A stretch of 64,000 nt of DNA, from NCBI RefSeq assembly GCF_017355915.2, contig NZ_JAFEUV020000010.1, forward strand, positions 124,001-188,000. Direction: 5' to 3'. A model generated the notes under the pieces. It was not told the DNA's origin and ran no database searches. It worked only from the letters and a program-made list of their open reading frames with translations. The DNA comes from Telluribacter roseus (lineage in GTDB: Bacteria; Bacteroidota; Bacteroidia; Cytophagales; Spirosomataceae). Below, piece by piece: positions 50,930-59,692 of the stretch (its first letter is position 1; each line of letters starts with the position of its first letter). The position numbers and the translations under genes are program-made.

Positions 50930-51712
50930 ATGCCTGATATTCCGTTTGAATTAATACTGTTGTGCCTGGCCTCGTTCGGGGCCGGTTTTATAGATTCCAT
51001 TGTGGGTGGTGGCGGACTGCTGCAGACTCCTGCCATGCTCATCATACTACCTCAGTACCCGGTGGCTACCATCCTGGGTACTACCAAGATCCCCTCGCTC
51101 AGTGGTACTACCCTGGCGGCGTTCCGCTACGCCAGCCAGGTCAAGATCAACTGGAAGGTACTCATCCCGGTTATCCTCATAGCCTTTCTGGGAGCACTGC
51201 TGGGTGCCTACTGCATTACCCTCATCAGCAGTACGTTTATCAAGCCTTTTATACTAGCCATACTTGTGCTGGTGGCGATCTATACCTACTCCAAGAAAGA
51301 CTTTGGCCTCCACCAGGAGAAAGGCTACTCTACCTTTAAGCAGATCCTGATCGGACTCGCCTTCGGCCTCGCCATTGGCTTTTATGACGGACTGATTGGT
51401 CCGGGTACGGGCGCTTTTCTGATGCTGGCCTTTGTTACGCTGATTGGCAATGACTTTCTGCATTCCACTACCAACGCCAAGTTTGTCAATGTCGCTACCA
51501 ATGTGGCAGCCATCATCTACTTCAGTCAGTCCGGGCATATCCTGTACCAGTACGCGATCCCCATGGCAATTTTCAACGTAGGAGGTTCCTTTCTGGGTAC
51601 CAGGCTCACCCTCCTCAAAGGCAACAAATTCATCCGGACGTTCTTCCTGATAGTGGTGTTTGGTACTATACTTCGCTTTGCCTACGACTTGTTTCTGAAG
51701 CCAATGCTGTAA
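50930..51712 (+). CDS. TauE/SafE (TSUP) family sulfite/organosulfur exporter
   Basis: The 260-residue inner membrane protein has about eight hydrophobic segments and the paired TSUP signatures: GAGFIDSIVGGGGLLQTPA near the N-terminus and GFYDGLIGPGTGAFLMLAFV in the second half. The family exports sulfite, sulfoacetate or other small anions. A strong bidirectional terminator follows. Substrate is not visible. Confidence 0.9.
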   Translation: MPDIPFELILLCLASFGAGFIDSIVGGGGLLQTPAMLIILPQYPVATILGTTKIPSLSGTTLAAFRYASQVKINWKVLIPVILIAFLGALLGAYCITLISSTFIKPFILAILVLVAIYTYSKKDFGLHQEKGYSTFKQILIGLAFGLAIGFYDGLIGPGTGAFLMLAFVTLIGNDFLHSTTNAKFVNVATNVAAIIYFSQSGHILYQYAIPMAIFNVGGSFLGTRLTLLKGNKFIRTFFLIVVFGTILRFAYDLFLKPML

Positions 51713-51730
51713 TAGCTGAATCTATAAAGC

Positions 51731-51763
51731 ACAAAAGCCAGCGCTTGATGCGCTGGCTTTTGT
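51731..51763. terminator. Bidirectional terminator
   Basis: ACAAAAGCCAGCGC / GCGCTGGCTTTTGT form a 14-bp stem with loop TTGAT between the convergent exporter and GNAT genes; A and T tracts flank both sides. Confidence 0.88.
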
Positions 51764-51782
51764 ATTAGTAAGGTATATACCA

Positions 51783-52190
51783 CTACTCAAGGCTACGCTC
51801 CATAACAATGTATTCAATGCCTTCCTTGGTAAAGGAGGTACCTGTAGTATGTAGTCCAAACCTGGCATAAAAGCTGGTTTTGTCACGCCTGGCGTTGCAC
51901 CATATCCGCCTGATGCCCTTCTCCCTGGCTACATCAAGTACATGGTTCAGCAGATGGGTACCCAGCCCCTGCCCCTGCTCTTCCACCAGCGTAGCAAACT
52001 TCCTGAATTGCATTTCATCCTGGTTTACAAAGCAGGAGATGACTGAGGCTAACCTCTCATTCCTGAACAGGCCGTAATGCAACCCCTGGTCGTCGTCACT
52101 GATCTTTACAAAGTCAATGGGTTTATCAGGCCACATCACCCGCTGCCTGATGGACCAGGTATCTTCCGGAGTTATTTCTTGTATAGTCAA
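51783..52190 (-). CDS. GNAT family acetyltransferase
   Basis: The 135-residue product starts at a TTG (52190), which gives the normal GNAT length; the frame runs on upstream into the sugar permease gene without family similarity. LVEEQGQGLGTHLLNHVL carries the acetyl-CoA loop and FYARFGLHTTG the C-terminal strand region. Acceptor unknown. It lies downstream of the permease gene on the same strand and may be in its transcript. Confidence 0.8.
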   Translation of the reverse strand: MTIQEITPEDTWSIRQRVMWPDKPIDFVKISDDDQGLHYGLFRNERLASVISCFVNQDEMQFRKFATLVEEQGQGLGTHLLNHVLDVAREKGIRRIWCNARRDKTSFYARFGLHTTGTSFTKEGIEYIVMERSLE

Positions 52191-52227
52191 AATACGTTTG
52201 TTTTTAATCCGACTGATGTACCTCTGA

Positions 52228-53640
52228 TTAGATTTCCACCCGCTTACTGCCCCAGAAACCGTAGAACAGGATATATACATAACATATCAGAGGGATCAGG
52301 AAAGAAAACTGCAGGTTGTCGGTAATATCAGCGATGTACCCTTGCAAGGGAGGTACAATGGCACCACCTACAATGGCCATCACCAGTAACGACGATCCCT
52401 GGCTGGTGTGCCTTCCTAATCCGTCAATGGCTAGTGTAAAGATAGTAGGAAACATGATAGAGTTGAATAGCCCAATGGCCACCACCGACCACATCGCTAC
52501 CTGTCCTTCCGCAAACATCGTGAGCAGCAGCAACCCTATCACCGCGGCCGAAAACAAGCCCAGCGTACGGCTGGGAATGGAGCGTCCCAGGAAGAACACA
52601 AGCAGGTTGAGGGCGATCAGGCCCAGCGTAATCATAGCCAGGTTCAGATCGTACAGGCTATAAATGGTCAGGAAGGTAACTACCGAGATACCCGCAATGA
52701 TAGCTAGTTTGGAAGATCGGGTACCCGACTGTGACAGAGAAACCGCTCCAAAAAAACGACCGATCATGGCGCCTCCCCAGAAAAAGGCAAGGTAGTACTT
52801 AGCCTCTGATTCGGCCAGTCCGGCTATTTGCGGCAGCTCAAAGTAGCTGATCAGGTTGCTACCGATACTTACCTCCCCTCCTACGTAAGCAAATATGCAG
52901 ATGATCCCAAGTACCAGGTGGCGGTACTTCAGGGCACCGGCATCGGCCACCACTTTACCTTCGCCCGTCACGTGGGGCAGCTTTGATATCCTGATAATGG
53001 CCGCTATCACCAGCAGCGCACCGGCGAGTCCCAGGTAGGGCATCTTTACGGAGTCGGCATTGGGAGCAGCCAGCGACTGCGCTTCTTCAAAAATAAGGTA
53101 CCCACCCAGGATGGGAGCAATGGTAGTACCGAGGGAGTTGAGCGCCTGGGTCAGGTTCATACGGCTGGAGGCCCCTTCGGGAGTACCCAGTATAGCTACA
53201 TAGGGATTAGCGGCAATCTGGAGAACGGTAATACCCGATGCCAGTACAAACAGAGCACCCAGAAAAAACGAGTAGCTGGTAAGGTTGGCCGCTGGAATGA
53301 AGAGCAGACATCCTACCGCTGACACCAGCAATCCAATGATGATTCCATTTTTGTACCCAATCTTCATGATCGGGTCGCCCTTGGTAATCGAAAAAATGAA
53401 GTAGATGAGTGAAATAAAGAAGTAAGCGCCGAAGAAGGCGGTCTGGATCAGCATGGCCTGCCAGTGCTGCAGGGTGAATACATCCTTAAGCTTAGGTATA
53501 AGAATGTCATTCATACAGGTGATGAATCCCCACATAAAAAACAGCAGGGTCACTGTCATCAGGGGGCCGGTATAATTCTTGGGTTGTAACTCTCCTACCC
53601 GGTCAGCAGGAGCATTGGTAACAGGTGCTATTCCAGCCAT
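52228..53640 (-). CDS. FHS family sugar:proton symporter
   Basis: The 470-residue permease of the major facilitator superfamily has twelve hydrophobic segments and the FHS signature MWGFITCMNDILIPKLKD. In the fourth-helix motif it reads LQIAANPYVAILG; E. coli FucP has a Glu (ETAANP) at the Q position, and glucose/galactose- and NagP-like members have Gln. That favours a hexose or N-acetylhexosamine over fucose. It is upstream of a GNAT gene. Expression control is not visible. Confidence 0.88.
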   Translation of the reverse strand: MAGIAPVTNAPADRVGELQPKNYTGPLMTVTLLFFMWGFITCMNDILIPKLKDVFTLQHWQAMLIQTAFFGAYFFISLIYFIFSITKGDPIMKIGYKNGIIIGLLVSAVGCLLFIPAANLTSYSFFLGALFVLASGITVLQIAANPYVAILGTPEGASSRMNLTQALNSLGTTIAPILGGYLIFEEAQSLAAPNADSVKMPYLGLAGALLVIAAIIRISKLPHVTGEGKVVADAGALKYRHLVLGIICIFAYVGGEVSIGSNLISYFELPQIAGLAESEAKYYLAFFWGGAMIGRFFGAVSLSQSGTRSSKLAIIAGISVVTFLTIYSLYDLNLAMITLGLIALNLLVFFLGRSIPSRTLGLFSAAVIGLLLLTMFAEGQVAMWSVVAIGLFNSIMFPTIFTLAIDGLGRHTSQGSSLLVMAIVGGAIVPPLQGYIADITDNLQFSFLIPLICYVYILFYGFWGSKRVEI

Positions 53641-53982
53641 TGTACTTTAATTTGGAGTTGATTAGTTAGGTAATGATTAGGTTAGATTCAGGTATGCAAA
53701 AAGGAACACCTTATTTTAGAACGTCAGAGGGAGGTACTGATCTACCCGATAAATAAGGATCATTGCCGCGGCTTTGGCACCAAAAGACATTCAATGGATT
53801 ATCCAAAACCCTCCCACTTTTGTACTACTACGCTTACAAATTTAGCCACACCGGTTTGTTTCGAATGCCTGCAAGACAAAATATTTGCATTCGGTTACTA
53901 ATCAACCTGGTTCACTCCACTACTACTTTTTATTCTGTTTGGGCTCCTCAGGCCGGTAGGGTAAGCTACATTTGGATGATAG
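53641..53982. other. Spacer, no gene supported
   Basis: About 340 bases after the divergent start of the permease gene. An 83-codon frame (53763-54014) has no recognisable features and was not accepted. Confidence 0.35.
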
Positions 53983-54189
53983 TTACTGAACCAAAAGCAG
54001 GAGTGGCTCAATGACGGGAAAGTACCCGAATGGGTGGTAGTACTTGTTGTTTTTGGATTCCTGAACGTAACGGGTCTTTACACCCCAGTAATCGGGCAAA
54101 TACAACGGCAGATTCTGTCCACTGGTCTGATGACCCCATCCATTCCCTTCGGCAGTTGTTCAACTGCTGAGAGTAGGATGATTAACTGA
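53983..54189 (+). pseudogene. Coding-like fragment without a start codon
   Basis: A stop-free 69-codon stretch reads LNQKQEWLNDGKVPEWVVV, then LVVFGFLNVTGLYTPVIG, ending RMIN. It has the composition of a membrane protein segment but no initiation codon in its first 45 codons and no known match. It may be the relic of a permease gene or chance. Confidence 0.2.
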
Positions 54190-54480
54190 GATGTTTTATT
54201 GAGATTGTGCTGATACTGACAGGAAGTATAAACCTGTAGAAACACAATTGTTGTCTGTCCCGTCTATGTCAAGAAGAAATGCATCCAATGGTAGGCTATG
54301 TAAATCACTTTTCATACCGAATCGGCCCTACATATTATAGGAGTACACAATGTTATAGGGTCTGCCAGAAAACAATTATATTTAACTAAAACTAATCGAC
54401 AAACGAATTAAGTATTTCCTGGTCAACACTGGCACTTCTAGAGTCTAAGCCAGTATCATCTTTTTTTGACTGTAACACTG
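54190..54480. other. AT-rich leader of the LytTR operon
   Basis: About 290 bases with no gene; must carry the promoter of the response regulator operon. Confidence 0.35.
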
Positions 54481-55215
54481 ATGCGAAAAATACGGGTATT
54501 AGCAGTAGAGGACGATGAGTTGCATGCAGACGTCCTTCGTATGGTATTGGACCAGCTTGACTACGAGCTGATCAATATTGCTTCTACTTCTGGAGAAGTA
54601 ATGAGCCTGCTGAAAGCTACTAAACCTGATGTACTGCTGATGGACATTGACTTGAATGGAGAAGAGTCAGGAATTGATCTGGTTAGGAAGATAAATAGTC
54701 TAACCGACATACCTGTGATTTACCTGACATCATTCAAAGATGATGCTGTCTTCAGGCAGGCTCGGGAAACTATGCCGGAAGCTTACCTGACAAAGCCCTA
54801 TGAAGCCGAAAACCTAAGGGCAGCCATAGAACTGGCTGTTTTAAAAAAGCAAAAGGAGATAAATAGCCTTCTAAAAACAGTTGAAAGCTCCGCTCCTGCC
54901 AGTACTGTCTTCGTGAAAGAGGGGAATACCTTAGTCAAGGTAAAGTTACAGGAAATAGCCCTGGTTGAAGCATACGATAAATACTGCTTTATATATATCA
55001 AAGAAAAAAAACACCTTCTTAACCTCCAGTTCAAAAGCCTGTGTGAGCACCTGCCGTCCGATCAGTTTATACAGGTACACCGGTCCTATATTGTTAACCT
55101 GGAAGCCATAGAAAAAGTGAGACTTCCGCAAAATGATTTGGAAGTGGCGGGTAAAATTGTGCCAGTAAGTAAAACCTACCGAAACCTGCTTTTTTCTCAG
55201 CTCAAAATGCTATAA
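54481..55215 (+). CDS. LytTR-type response regulator
   Basis: The 244-residue product joins a receiver domain (VEDDE pocket, phosphoacceptor Asp55 in DVLLMDIDLNG, switch in VIYLTSF, Lys in LTKPYE) with a LytTR DNA-binding domain (EGNTLVKVKLQEIALVEAY, QVHRSYIVNLEAIEKV). I chose the ATG at 54481; a TTG 15 bases upstream is less likely. It is the first gene of a run with two split-barrel-like proteins and a GAF histidine kinase, which would be its natural partner. Confidence 0.9.
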   Translation: MRKIRVLAVEDDELHADVLRMVLDQLDYELINIASTSGEVMSLLKATKPDVLLMDIDLNGEESGIDLVRKINSLTDIPVIYLTSFKDDAVFRQARETMPEAYLTKPYEAENLRAAIELAVLKKQKEINSLLKTVESSAPASTVFVKEGNTLVKVKLQEIALVEAYDKYCFIYIKEKKHLLNLQFKSLCEHLPSDQFIQVHRSYIVNLEAIEKVRLPQNDLEVAGKIVPVSKTYRNLLFSQLKML

Positions 55216-55247
55216 TTTCCGGTACGGAATACAAACCAGATATAGAA

Positions 55248-55718
55248 ATGATCTTAACTGATCGCTTCATAGAATTGATAAATACCCCGTCAGCAGCTCT
55301 TTGGGCCAGCAATTGCAACCAGGAGCTGGAACCAGAAATGGTGCGGCTCTTAGGAACTAAGGTTGAACCTGACAGAGAGCATATCCTTTTTTTTCTGCCC
55401 CTGAAATATGGAGAAGGACTACTACACAACTTTACCCATACCGATAAGCTTACCTTTTTGCTCGCGATTGTACTTACAAATGAGTCTTATCAACTAAAAG
55501 GATCTTATCTGTCCCACCGCCCCTGCAACAGTGCTGAAGTAGAATTTCAGAAAGAGTACATGACAGGCCTTAGTACTGCCATATCCGAATACCAGGGTTT
55601 ACCCGGAGAAAGCGCCTTCAATGCCTATTATCATCAACCCAGTGTGGCAGTACGTATGCTGGTGCGTGAAGCCTATGAACAGACACCCAAGATAGGAGCA
55701 GGAGAAAAAGTGCTTTAG
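55248..55718 (+). CDS. Split-barrel (PNPOx-like) protein, divergent
   Basis: The 156-residue product is not firmly recognised, but its layout is like FMN-binding split barrels: TPSAALWASNCNQELEPEM at the N-terminus, a central HILFFLPL strand, and LAIVLTNESYQLKGSYLSH, which resembles the QLKG strand of pyridoxamine oxidase relatives. No signal or membrane segment. It is 32 bases after the response regulator and 18 before a clearer PNPOx-like gene, so all are one operon. FMN binding is inference. Confidence 0.6.
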   Translation: MILTDRFIELINTPSAALWASNCNQELEPEMVRLLGTKVEPDREHILFFLPLKYGEGLLHNFTHTDKLTFLLAIVLTNESYQLKGSYLSHRPCNSAEVEFQKEYMTGLSTAISEYQGLPGESAFNAYYHQPSVAVRMLVREAYEQTPKIGAGEKVL

Positions 55719-55736
55719 ATTTACTTGAATGGAGCT

Positions 55737-56159
55737 ATGGAAAGCGAAGCGAAAATATCCAGGGAGATGATGGCCGGTCTGCAGGGCGTAGTACCTAGCA
55801 CGCTGGCTACCTGCTCAAAAGACGGAATGGCAAATGTTACCTACATTTCACAGGTCTTTTATGTAGATGAAACCCATGTAGCTCTTTCCTGCCAGTTTAT
55901 GAACAAAACCTGGCATAACCTTCAGGAAAATCCAAAGGCCGTCGTCATAATTACCTGTCCTGCCACCTTTACACTCTGGCAACTGCGGCTTCGCTATCTG
56001 GAGGCACAAACCCAGGGACCTGTTTTTGAGGAGATGGACATGCAACTGGCAGCCATTGCCTCGCTGCATGGGGTGCCGGAGGGGCTCTATAAAATACGAT
56101 CTGCCCTTATCTGTAAAGTTGAGCAGGTCAAATGTTTGTACCATCCTCATTCTGCTTAA
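55737..56159 (+). CDS. Pyridoxamine 5'-phosphate oxidase-like split-barrel protein
   Basis: The 140-residue protein starts at the ATG at 55737 (MESEAKISREMM); a TTG at 55725 adds four residues. VVPSTLATCSKDGMANVTYISQVFYVD is the core split-barrel pattern (tract 20-45; first part PSTLATCSKDGMANVTY), followed by a Gln-Phe/Asn strand and ENPKAVVIIT. Members bind FMN, F420 or haem. It is three bases before the kinase gene, so it may sense a cofactor or redox signal for it; that is inference. Confidence 0.8.
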   Translation: MESEAKISREMMAGLQGVVPSTLATCSKDGMANVTYISQVFYVDETHVALSCQFMNKTWHNLQENPKAVVIITCPATFTLWQLRLRYLEAQTQGPVFEEMDMQLAAIASLHGVPEGLYKIRSALICKVEQVKCLYHPHSA

Positions 56160-56162
56160 GAT

Positions 56163-57488
56163 ATGGCAGATATTGAGCCACTCAATCAGGTTGTCAGAGA
56201 GCTGGAAATAGAGAAACGGAAAAATGAGATTATCCGGCAGCTGGCTACAGAGGTAAGCAAGCCATCCTCTCTGAAAGAAAAACTTGATGCCATCCTGTCG
56301 GTGCTGGATCAGCGCTTTGCTCTGAAGCATACCATGCTACTTATACCTGACGAAAACCAGCAAAAACTGAAGGTACTCTCCAGCAGGGGCTTTGATGAGA
56401 GAGGCATTGGAGCAGAGGTAAAATTTGGCGAAGGAATAATTGGCGTGGTGGCAAGCCGAAAGCAGAAACTGCGCCTGGCCAATATTTCACGGCAGCGCAA
56501 GTACCTGCACACAATAACCGATAACAAAATAGAAAAGGCTCCACTGGCTTTGCCGGGCCTGCCGGACGTGGAAAGCCAGGTGGCCATTCCTTTGTTGGTA
56601 ATGGAGGAGCTGATTGCGGTACTGTCGGCGGAGAGCAGGGACCTTAACTTTTTCAGCCCGGAAGATGAGGAGTTCCTGATGACGCTTTCCCAACTAATGG
56701 CTCTTTCTATTCAGAACGCCATTATAATGGATCAGCTGGAGCAAAAAGTGCTCGAGCGTACCCTTGCCCTGGAGCAAAAGAAAGGGGAGCTCGAGAAGGC
56801 GAATGCCAGTAAAGACCGTCTTTTTTCCATTATCGGCCACGACCTCCGCAGTCCGGCGGCTGCATTGCAGCAAGTGGCAGGGCTCATTCAGTACTACAGT
56901 AAGAAAGGTACTCCGGAGCAGCTAAACACTACGGCCAGCCATATTGTGAAGGCTGCAAAAAGTATCAACGAAACCCTGGATAACCTGCTGAACTGGTCAG
57001 TAACACAAACCGGAGATCTGAGGATGCAGCCAGAAAAGATAAATCTGGCCACTGAGATAACAGAAGTAGTGGAAATATTTGAGGAGGCTGCGCATACCAA
57101 AAACATCAGTATAGAATTACATACTCCTGCTGATATAGTGGCCCTTTCGGACCGCAATGCTACTCTTACCATTCTGCGCAACCTGCTCAGCAATGCCCTT
57201 AAGTTTACCAGGCCCGGAGGCCAGGTAACGATTAGTGTCCGGCAACAGGATGAAGCCGCTGAAATAACCATCCGGGACAACGGGTTAGGTATTGCGCCTG
57301 AAAATATGCCTGCACTCTTCGAGCTGAAAGACCACAAGAGCACCCCGGGCACTGCCAAAGAAAAGGGCACCGGTTTAGGCCTGGTGCTGGTAAAAGAGAT
57401 GGTACACCTGAATGGAGGGCAGCTGTCTATGGCAAGTGTGCCGGGCGAAGGCACTACCGTTACTATTCATCTGCCGCTTTCCTTGTAA
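56163..57488 (+). CDS. GAF domain sensor histidine kinase
   Basis: The 441-residue kinase has a GAF domain (about residues 20-185), a coiled coil (about 185-215), the dimerisation/His domain with phosphoacceptor His226 in SIIGHDLRSPA, and the HATPase with NLLSNALKFTRPGG (N-box), RDNGLGIAPE (G1) and EKGTGLGLVLVKEM (G2). No membrane segment is seen, so it senses a cytoplasmic ligand. It closes the cassette that starts with the LytTR regulator, four genes on one strand with gaps of 32, 18 and 3 bases. Confidence 0.92.
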   Translation: MADIEPLNQVVRELEIEKRKNEIIRQLATEVSKPSSLKEKLDAILSVLDQRFALKHTMLLIPDENQQKLKVLSSRGFDERGIGAEVKFGEGIIGVVASRKQKLRLANISRQRKYLHTITDNKIEKAPLALPGLPDVESQVAIPLLVMEELIAVLSAESRDLNFFSPEDEEFLMTLSQLMALSIQNAIIMDQLEQKVLERTLALEQKKGELEKANASKDRLFSIIGHDLRSPAAALQQVAGLIQYYSKKGTPEQLNTTASHIVKAAKSINETLDNLLNWSVTQTGDLRMQPEKINLATEITEVVEIFEEAAHTKNISIELHTPADIVALSDRNATLTILRNLLSNALKFTRPGGQVTISVRQQDEAAEITIRDNGLGIAPENMPALFELKDHKSTPGTAKEKGTGLGLVLVKEMVHLNGGQLSMASVPGEGTTVTIHLPLSL

Positions 57489-57618
57489 GTATTCTTTTCC
57501 ACTCGCGCCGGACCGCCATCATTTCACTCCTTTTTCCGGCCCACTCATTCCTTTTCCGCCGGGGTCCTTTTTGCCTCCTGTACTTTTGGTTCATATTCAA
57601 CTAAAAGCAAAGTGAACC

Positions 57619-58500
57619 ATGAAAAAAGTACTGATAATTGGCGGAACCGGAACAGTAGGTAGCCAGGTAGTAAAAGAGCTGCTGAAAAAAGGACAGCAGG
57701 TGCGTGTATTAACCACTTCAAAGGAGAAATGTGCTGCCTTGCCAAAGGGAGTGGAAGGAGTACTAGGGGACTTAGCCCAGCCAGCTAGCTTACCCACAGC
57801 TTTCGAAGGCGTGGATAAGGTGTTTATGGTAAATGCTCACAGTCAAACGGAGCTTACGCAGGCAGGTAATGCCATTGCAGCCGCAAAAAGAGCAGGTGTT
57901 CAAAAGCTGGTATATCAAAGTATACACAGAGCGCATGAGTACCAGGTTATCCCGCATGTTGCCACCAAAGTGCAGGTGGAGGAATTGGTTCAGCAATCCG
58001 GCCTGAACTACACGTTTGTATGCCCCAACAACTTCTTTCAGAACGACTTCTGGTTTAAAGATGCTATACTACAGTATGGCATCTACCCGCAGCCTATCGG
58101 AGATCTGGGAATGAACAGGATAGATGTACGTGATATAGCTGAAGTAGCTGTTACAGCCATGTTTTCGCAGGAGTACGATGGCCAGTCCATTCCTCTGGCA
58201 GGTCCTGATATTCTAAATGGAGCCGATACGGCCCGAATCCTTAGCGAAGAGATTGGGATACAGGTGAACTACGCAGGTAATGACCTGGTACCGTGGGCAG
58301 AACAGACCAGACAGATCATGCCGGATTGGATAGTTGACGATTGGACTATCATGTACAGTCAGTTTCAGCTTAGAGGGGCAGTGGCTACGGAACAGGAGCT
58401 GGAATTACTTACAAAGGTACTGGGAAGTGTCCCCAGAAGCTACGCCAGCTTTGTAAAAGAGCATATTCCATTTTTTCAACCCGCCCCATCACTTGTTTAA
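57619..58500 (+). CDS. NmrA-like NAD(P)-binding protein
   Basis: The 293-residue atypical SDR starts with VLIIGGTGTVGSQVVKELLK and has the RIDVRDIAEVAV and YTFVCPNNFFQND stretches typical of NmrA-like reductases or redox sensors. Members read NAD(P)H level or reduce quinones and azo dyes. The catalytic Tyr of classical SDRs is not obvious. It begins 130 bases after the kinase gene and precedes a cytochrome c gene, so it may belong to the same response; that is inference. Confidence 0.85.
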   Translation: MKKVLIIGGTGTVGSQVVKELLKKGQQVRVLTTSKEKCAALPKGVEGVLGDLAQPASLPTAFEGVDKVFMVNAHSQTELTQAGNAIAAAKRAGVQKLVYQSIHRAHEYQVIPHVATKVQVEELVQQSGLNYTFVCPNNFFQNDFWFKDAILQYGIYPQPIGDLGMNRIDVRDIAEVAVTAMFSQEYDGQSIPLAGPDILNGADTARILSEEIGIQVNYAGNDLVPWAEQTRQIMPDWIVDDWTIMYSQFQLRGAVATEQELELLTKVLGSVPRSYASFVKEHIPFFQPAPSLV

Positions 58501-58520
58501 TTTTAAACAGGCCATCTAAA

Positions 58521-59126
58521 ATGAAAAAGAAATTCGCTTTATACCTATCACTACTGGGAGTGGCAAGTAGTATTCTTGTTGCCTGCTCTCAATCAAAATC
58601 ACAAGAAGGTCCTAAGGTCATTTCTGGCAATACGCATGAGCAGTATACCCAGGATCAGGTTCGGCGAGGAGACTATCTGGTGACAATTATGGGATGTAAT
58701 GACTGTCATTCTTCTAAAAGATTTGGCCCCAAAGGGCCTGTACCTGACCCGCAGCGTCTGCTGTCGGGCCATCCGGCAGATCTAGCACTTGAAAAGGTTG
58801 ATACCACGCTGATTGGTAGATGGGTCCTGTTCAATCAACACAATACCGCTACGGTCGGTCCATGGGGAGTATCATTTGCCGCTAACTTAACACCAGATCC
58901 GACGGGTATCGGAAGCTGGACAGAAGAGCAGTTCTTCAGAGCAATGCGGGAAGGAAAGGCTAAAGGAATAGCCAATAACAGGGACATCCTGCCTCCTATG
59001 CCGTGGCCAATGTTCTCCAAACTAGAAGACGAAGACCTCAAAGCGATCTTTGCTTATCTGAAATCCATCCCACCCGTAGAAAATGTTGTACCTGCTCCTA
59101 TGCGCCTGAAGGACATCAGTAAGTAA
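58521..59126 (+). CDS. Monohaem cytochrome c lipoprotein
   Basis: The 201-residue product has a lipoprotein signal (Cys22 in LVACSQ) and one haem site, Cys59-x-x-Cys62-His63 in GCNDCH. A methionine in MPWPMFSKL near the C-terminus can be the axial ligand, and LEDEDLKAIFAYLKSIPPV is the usual terminal helix. It carries electrons in the periplasm. It lies 20 bases after the NmrA-like gene, so the two are co-transcribed. Confidence 0.9.
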   Translation: MKKKFALYLSLLGVASSILVACSQSKSQEGPKVISGNTHEQYTQDQVRRGDYLVTIMGCNDCHSSKRFGPKGPVPDPQRLLSGHPADLALEKVDTTLIGRWVLFNQHNTATVGPWGVSFAANLTPDPTGIGSWTEEQFFRAMREGKAKGIANNRDILPPMPWPMFSKLEDEDLKAIFAYLKSIPPVENVVPAPMRLKDISK

Positions 59127-59239
59127 CCCGTATATTATTAAGAACGGGGGTAATTAGAATACTCACCTAGTAGCCATGACACATTACTATCTACCACGAT
59201 AAGCTACCTTCTACATTCAGATTAGAAGTATTACCGGCA

Positions 59240-59279
59240 CAGGGAAGCCGCTACATTCTACTATGTAGCGGCTCCCCTG
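59240..59279 (+). terminator. Terminator-like hairpin after the cytochrome gene
   Basis: CAGGGAAGCCGCTACAT and ATGTAGCGGCTCCCCTG pair with one mismatch or bulge around a five-base loop, 114 bases after the stop. Only a weak T-run follows. Confidence 0.6.
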
Positions 59280-59637
59280 TTGTAGACCGGACTGGTTTAT
59301 GCTGGATCTTTCTGCTCAGATCAAGTACATAACCAGATAAACCTATCATACAGAAGTACCTATATGATTTAAAAGATTTCGGGGGTCCAAGTTCTCCACG
59401 ATTGATGATGTTCTTTGTGCTTGATGTCATCTATACAGGCAAATCGGCTCGTAAGTGAGGAACAGAACATTCAGGGCTTGTGGCCAAAACCTGTTTATAG
59501 ATCAGGCCTTGGCGTAAGTACTTATAAACGAGAGGTTGCGACCTGTCAGAATCATTGATTTTTCATATGACGACCAAAGGAAGAAAAAGAAGTCGACTAT
59601 TATCTAAATAATAGACAATAAGTATTAGTCAATTATA

Positions 59638-59645
59638 TACCTTTG
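59638..59645 (+). promoter_or_regulatory. Promoter -7 element of the GH2 gene
   Basis: TACCTTTG fits the Bacteroidota TAnnTTTG consensus and lies 48 bases before the ATG at 59693. A clear upstream TTTG is missing, so the call rests on the -7 element alone. Confidence 0.35.
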
Positions 59646-59692
59646 TAATCCAATCTCTTTCGGACCATGTCGTACCCTTACCAATCAAGAAA

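Larger units (their letters stand above)
59127..59692. other. Spacer before the GH2 gene
   Basis: About 570 bases. It holds a terminator-like hairpin at 59240-59279 and a probable promoter at 59638-59645; the rest is AT-rich with no gene. Confidence 0.45.
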
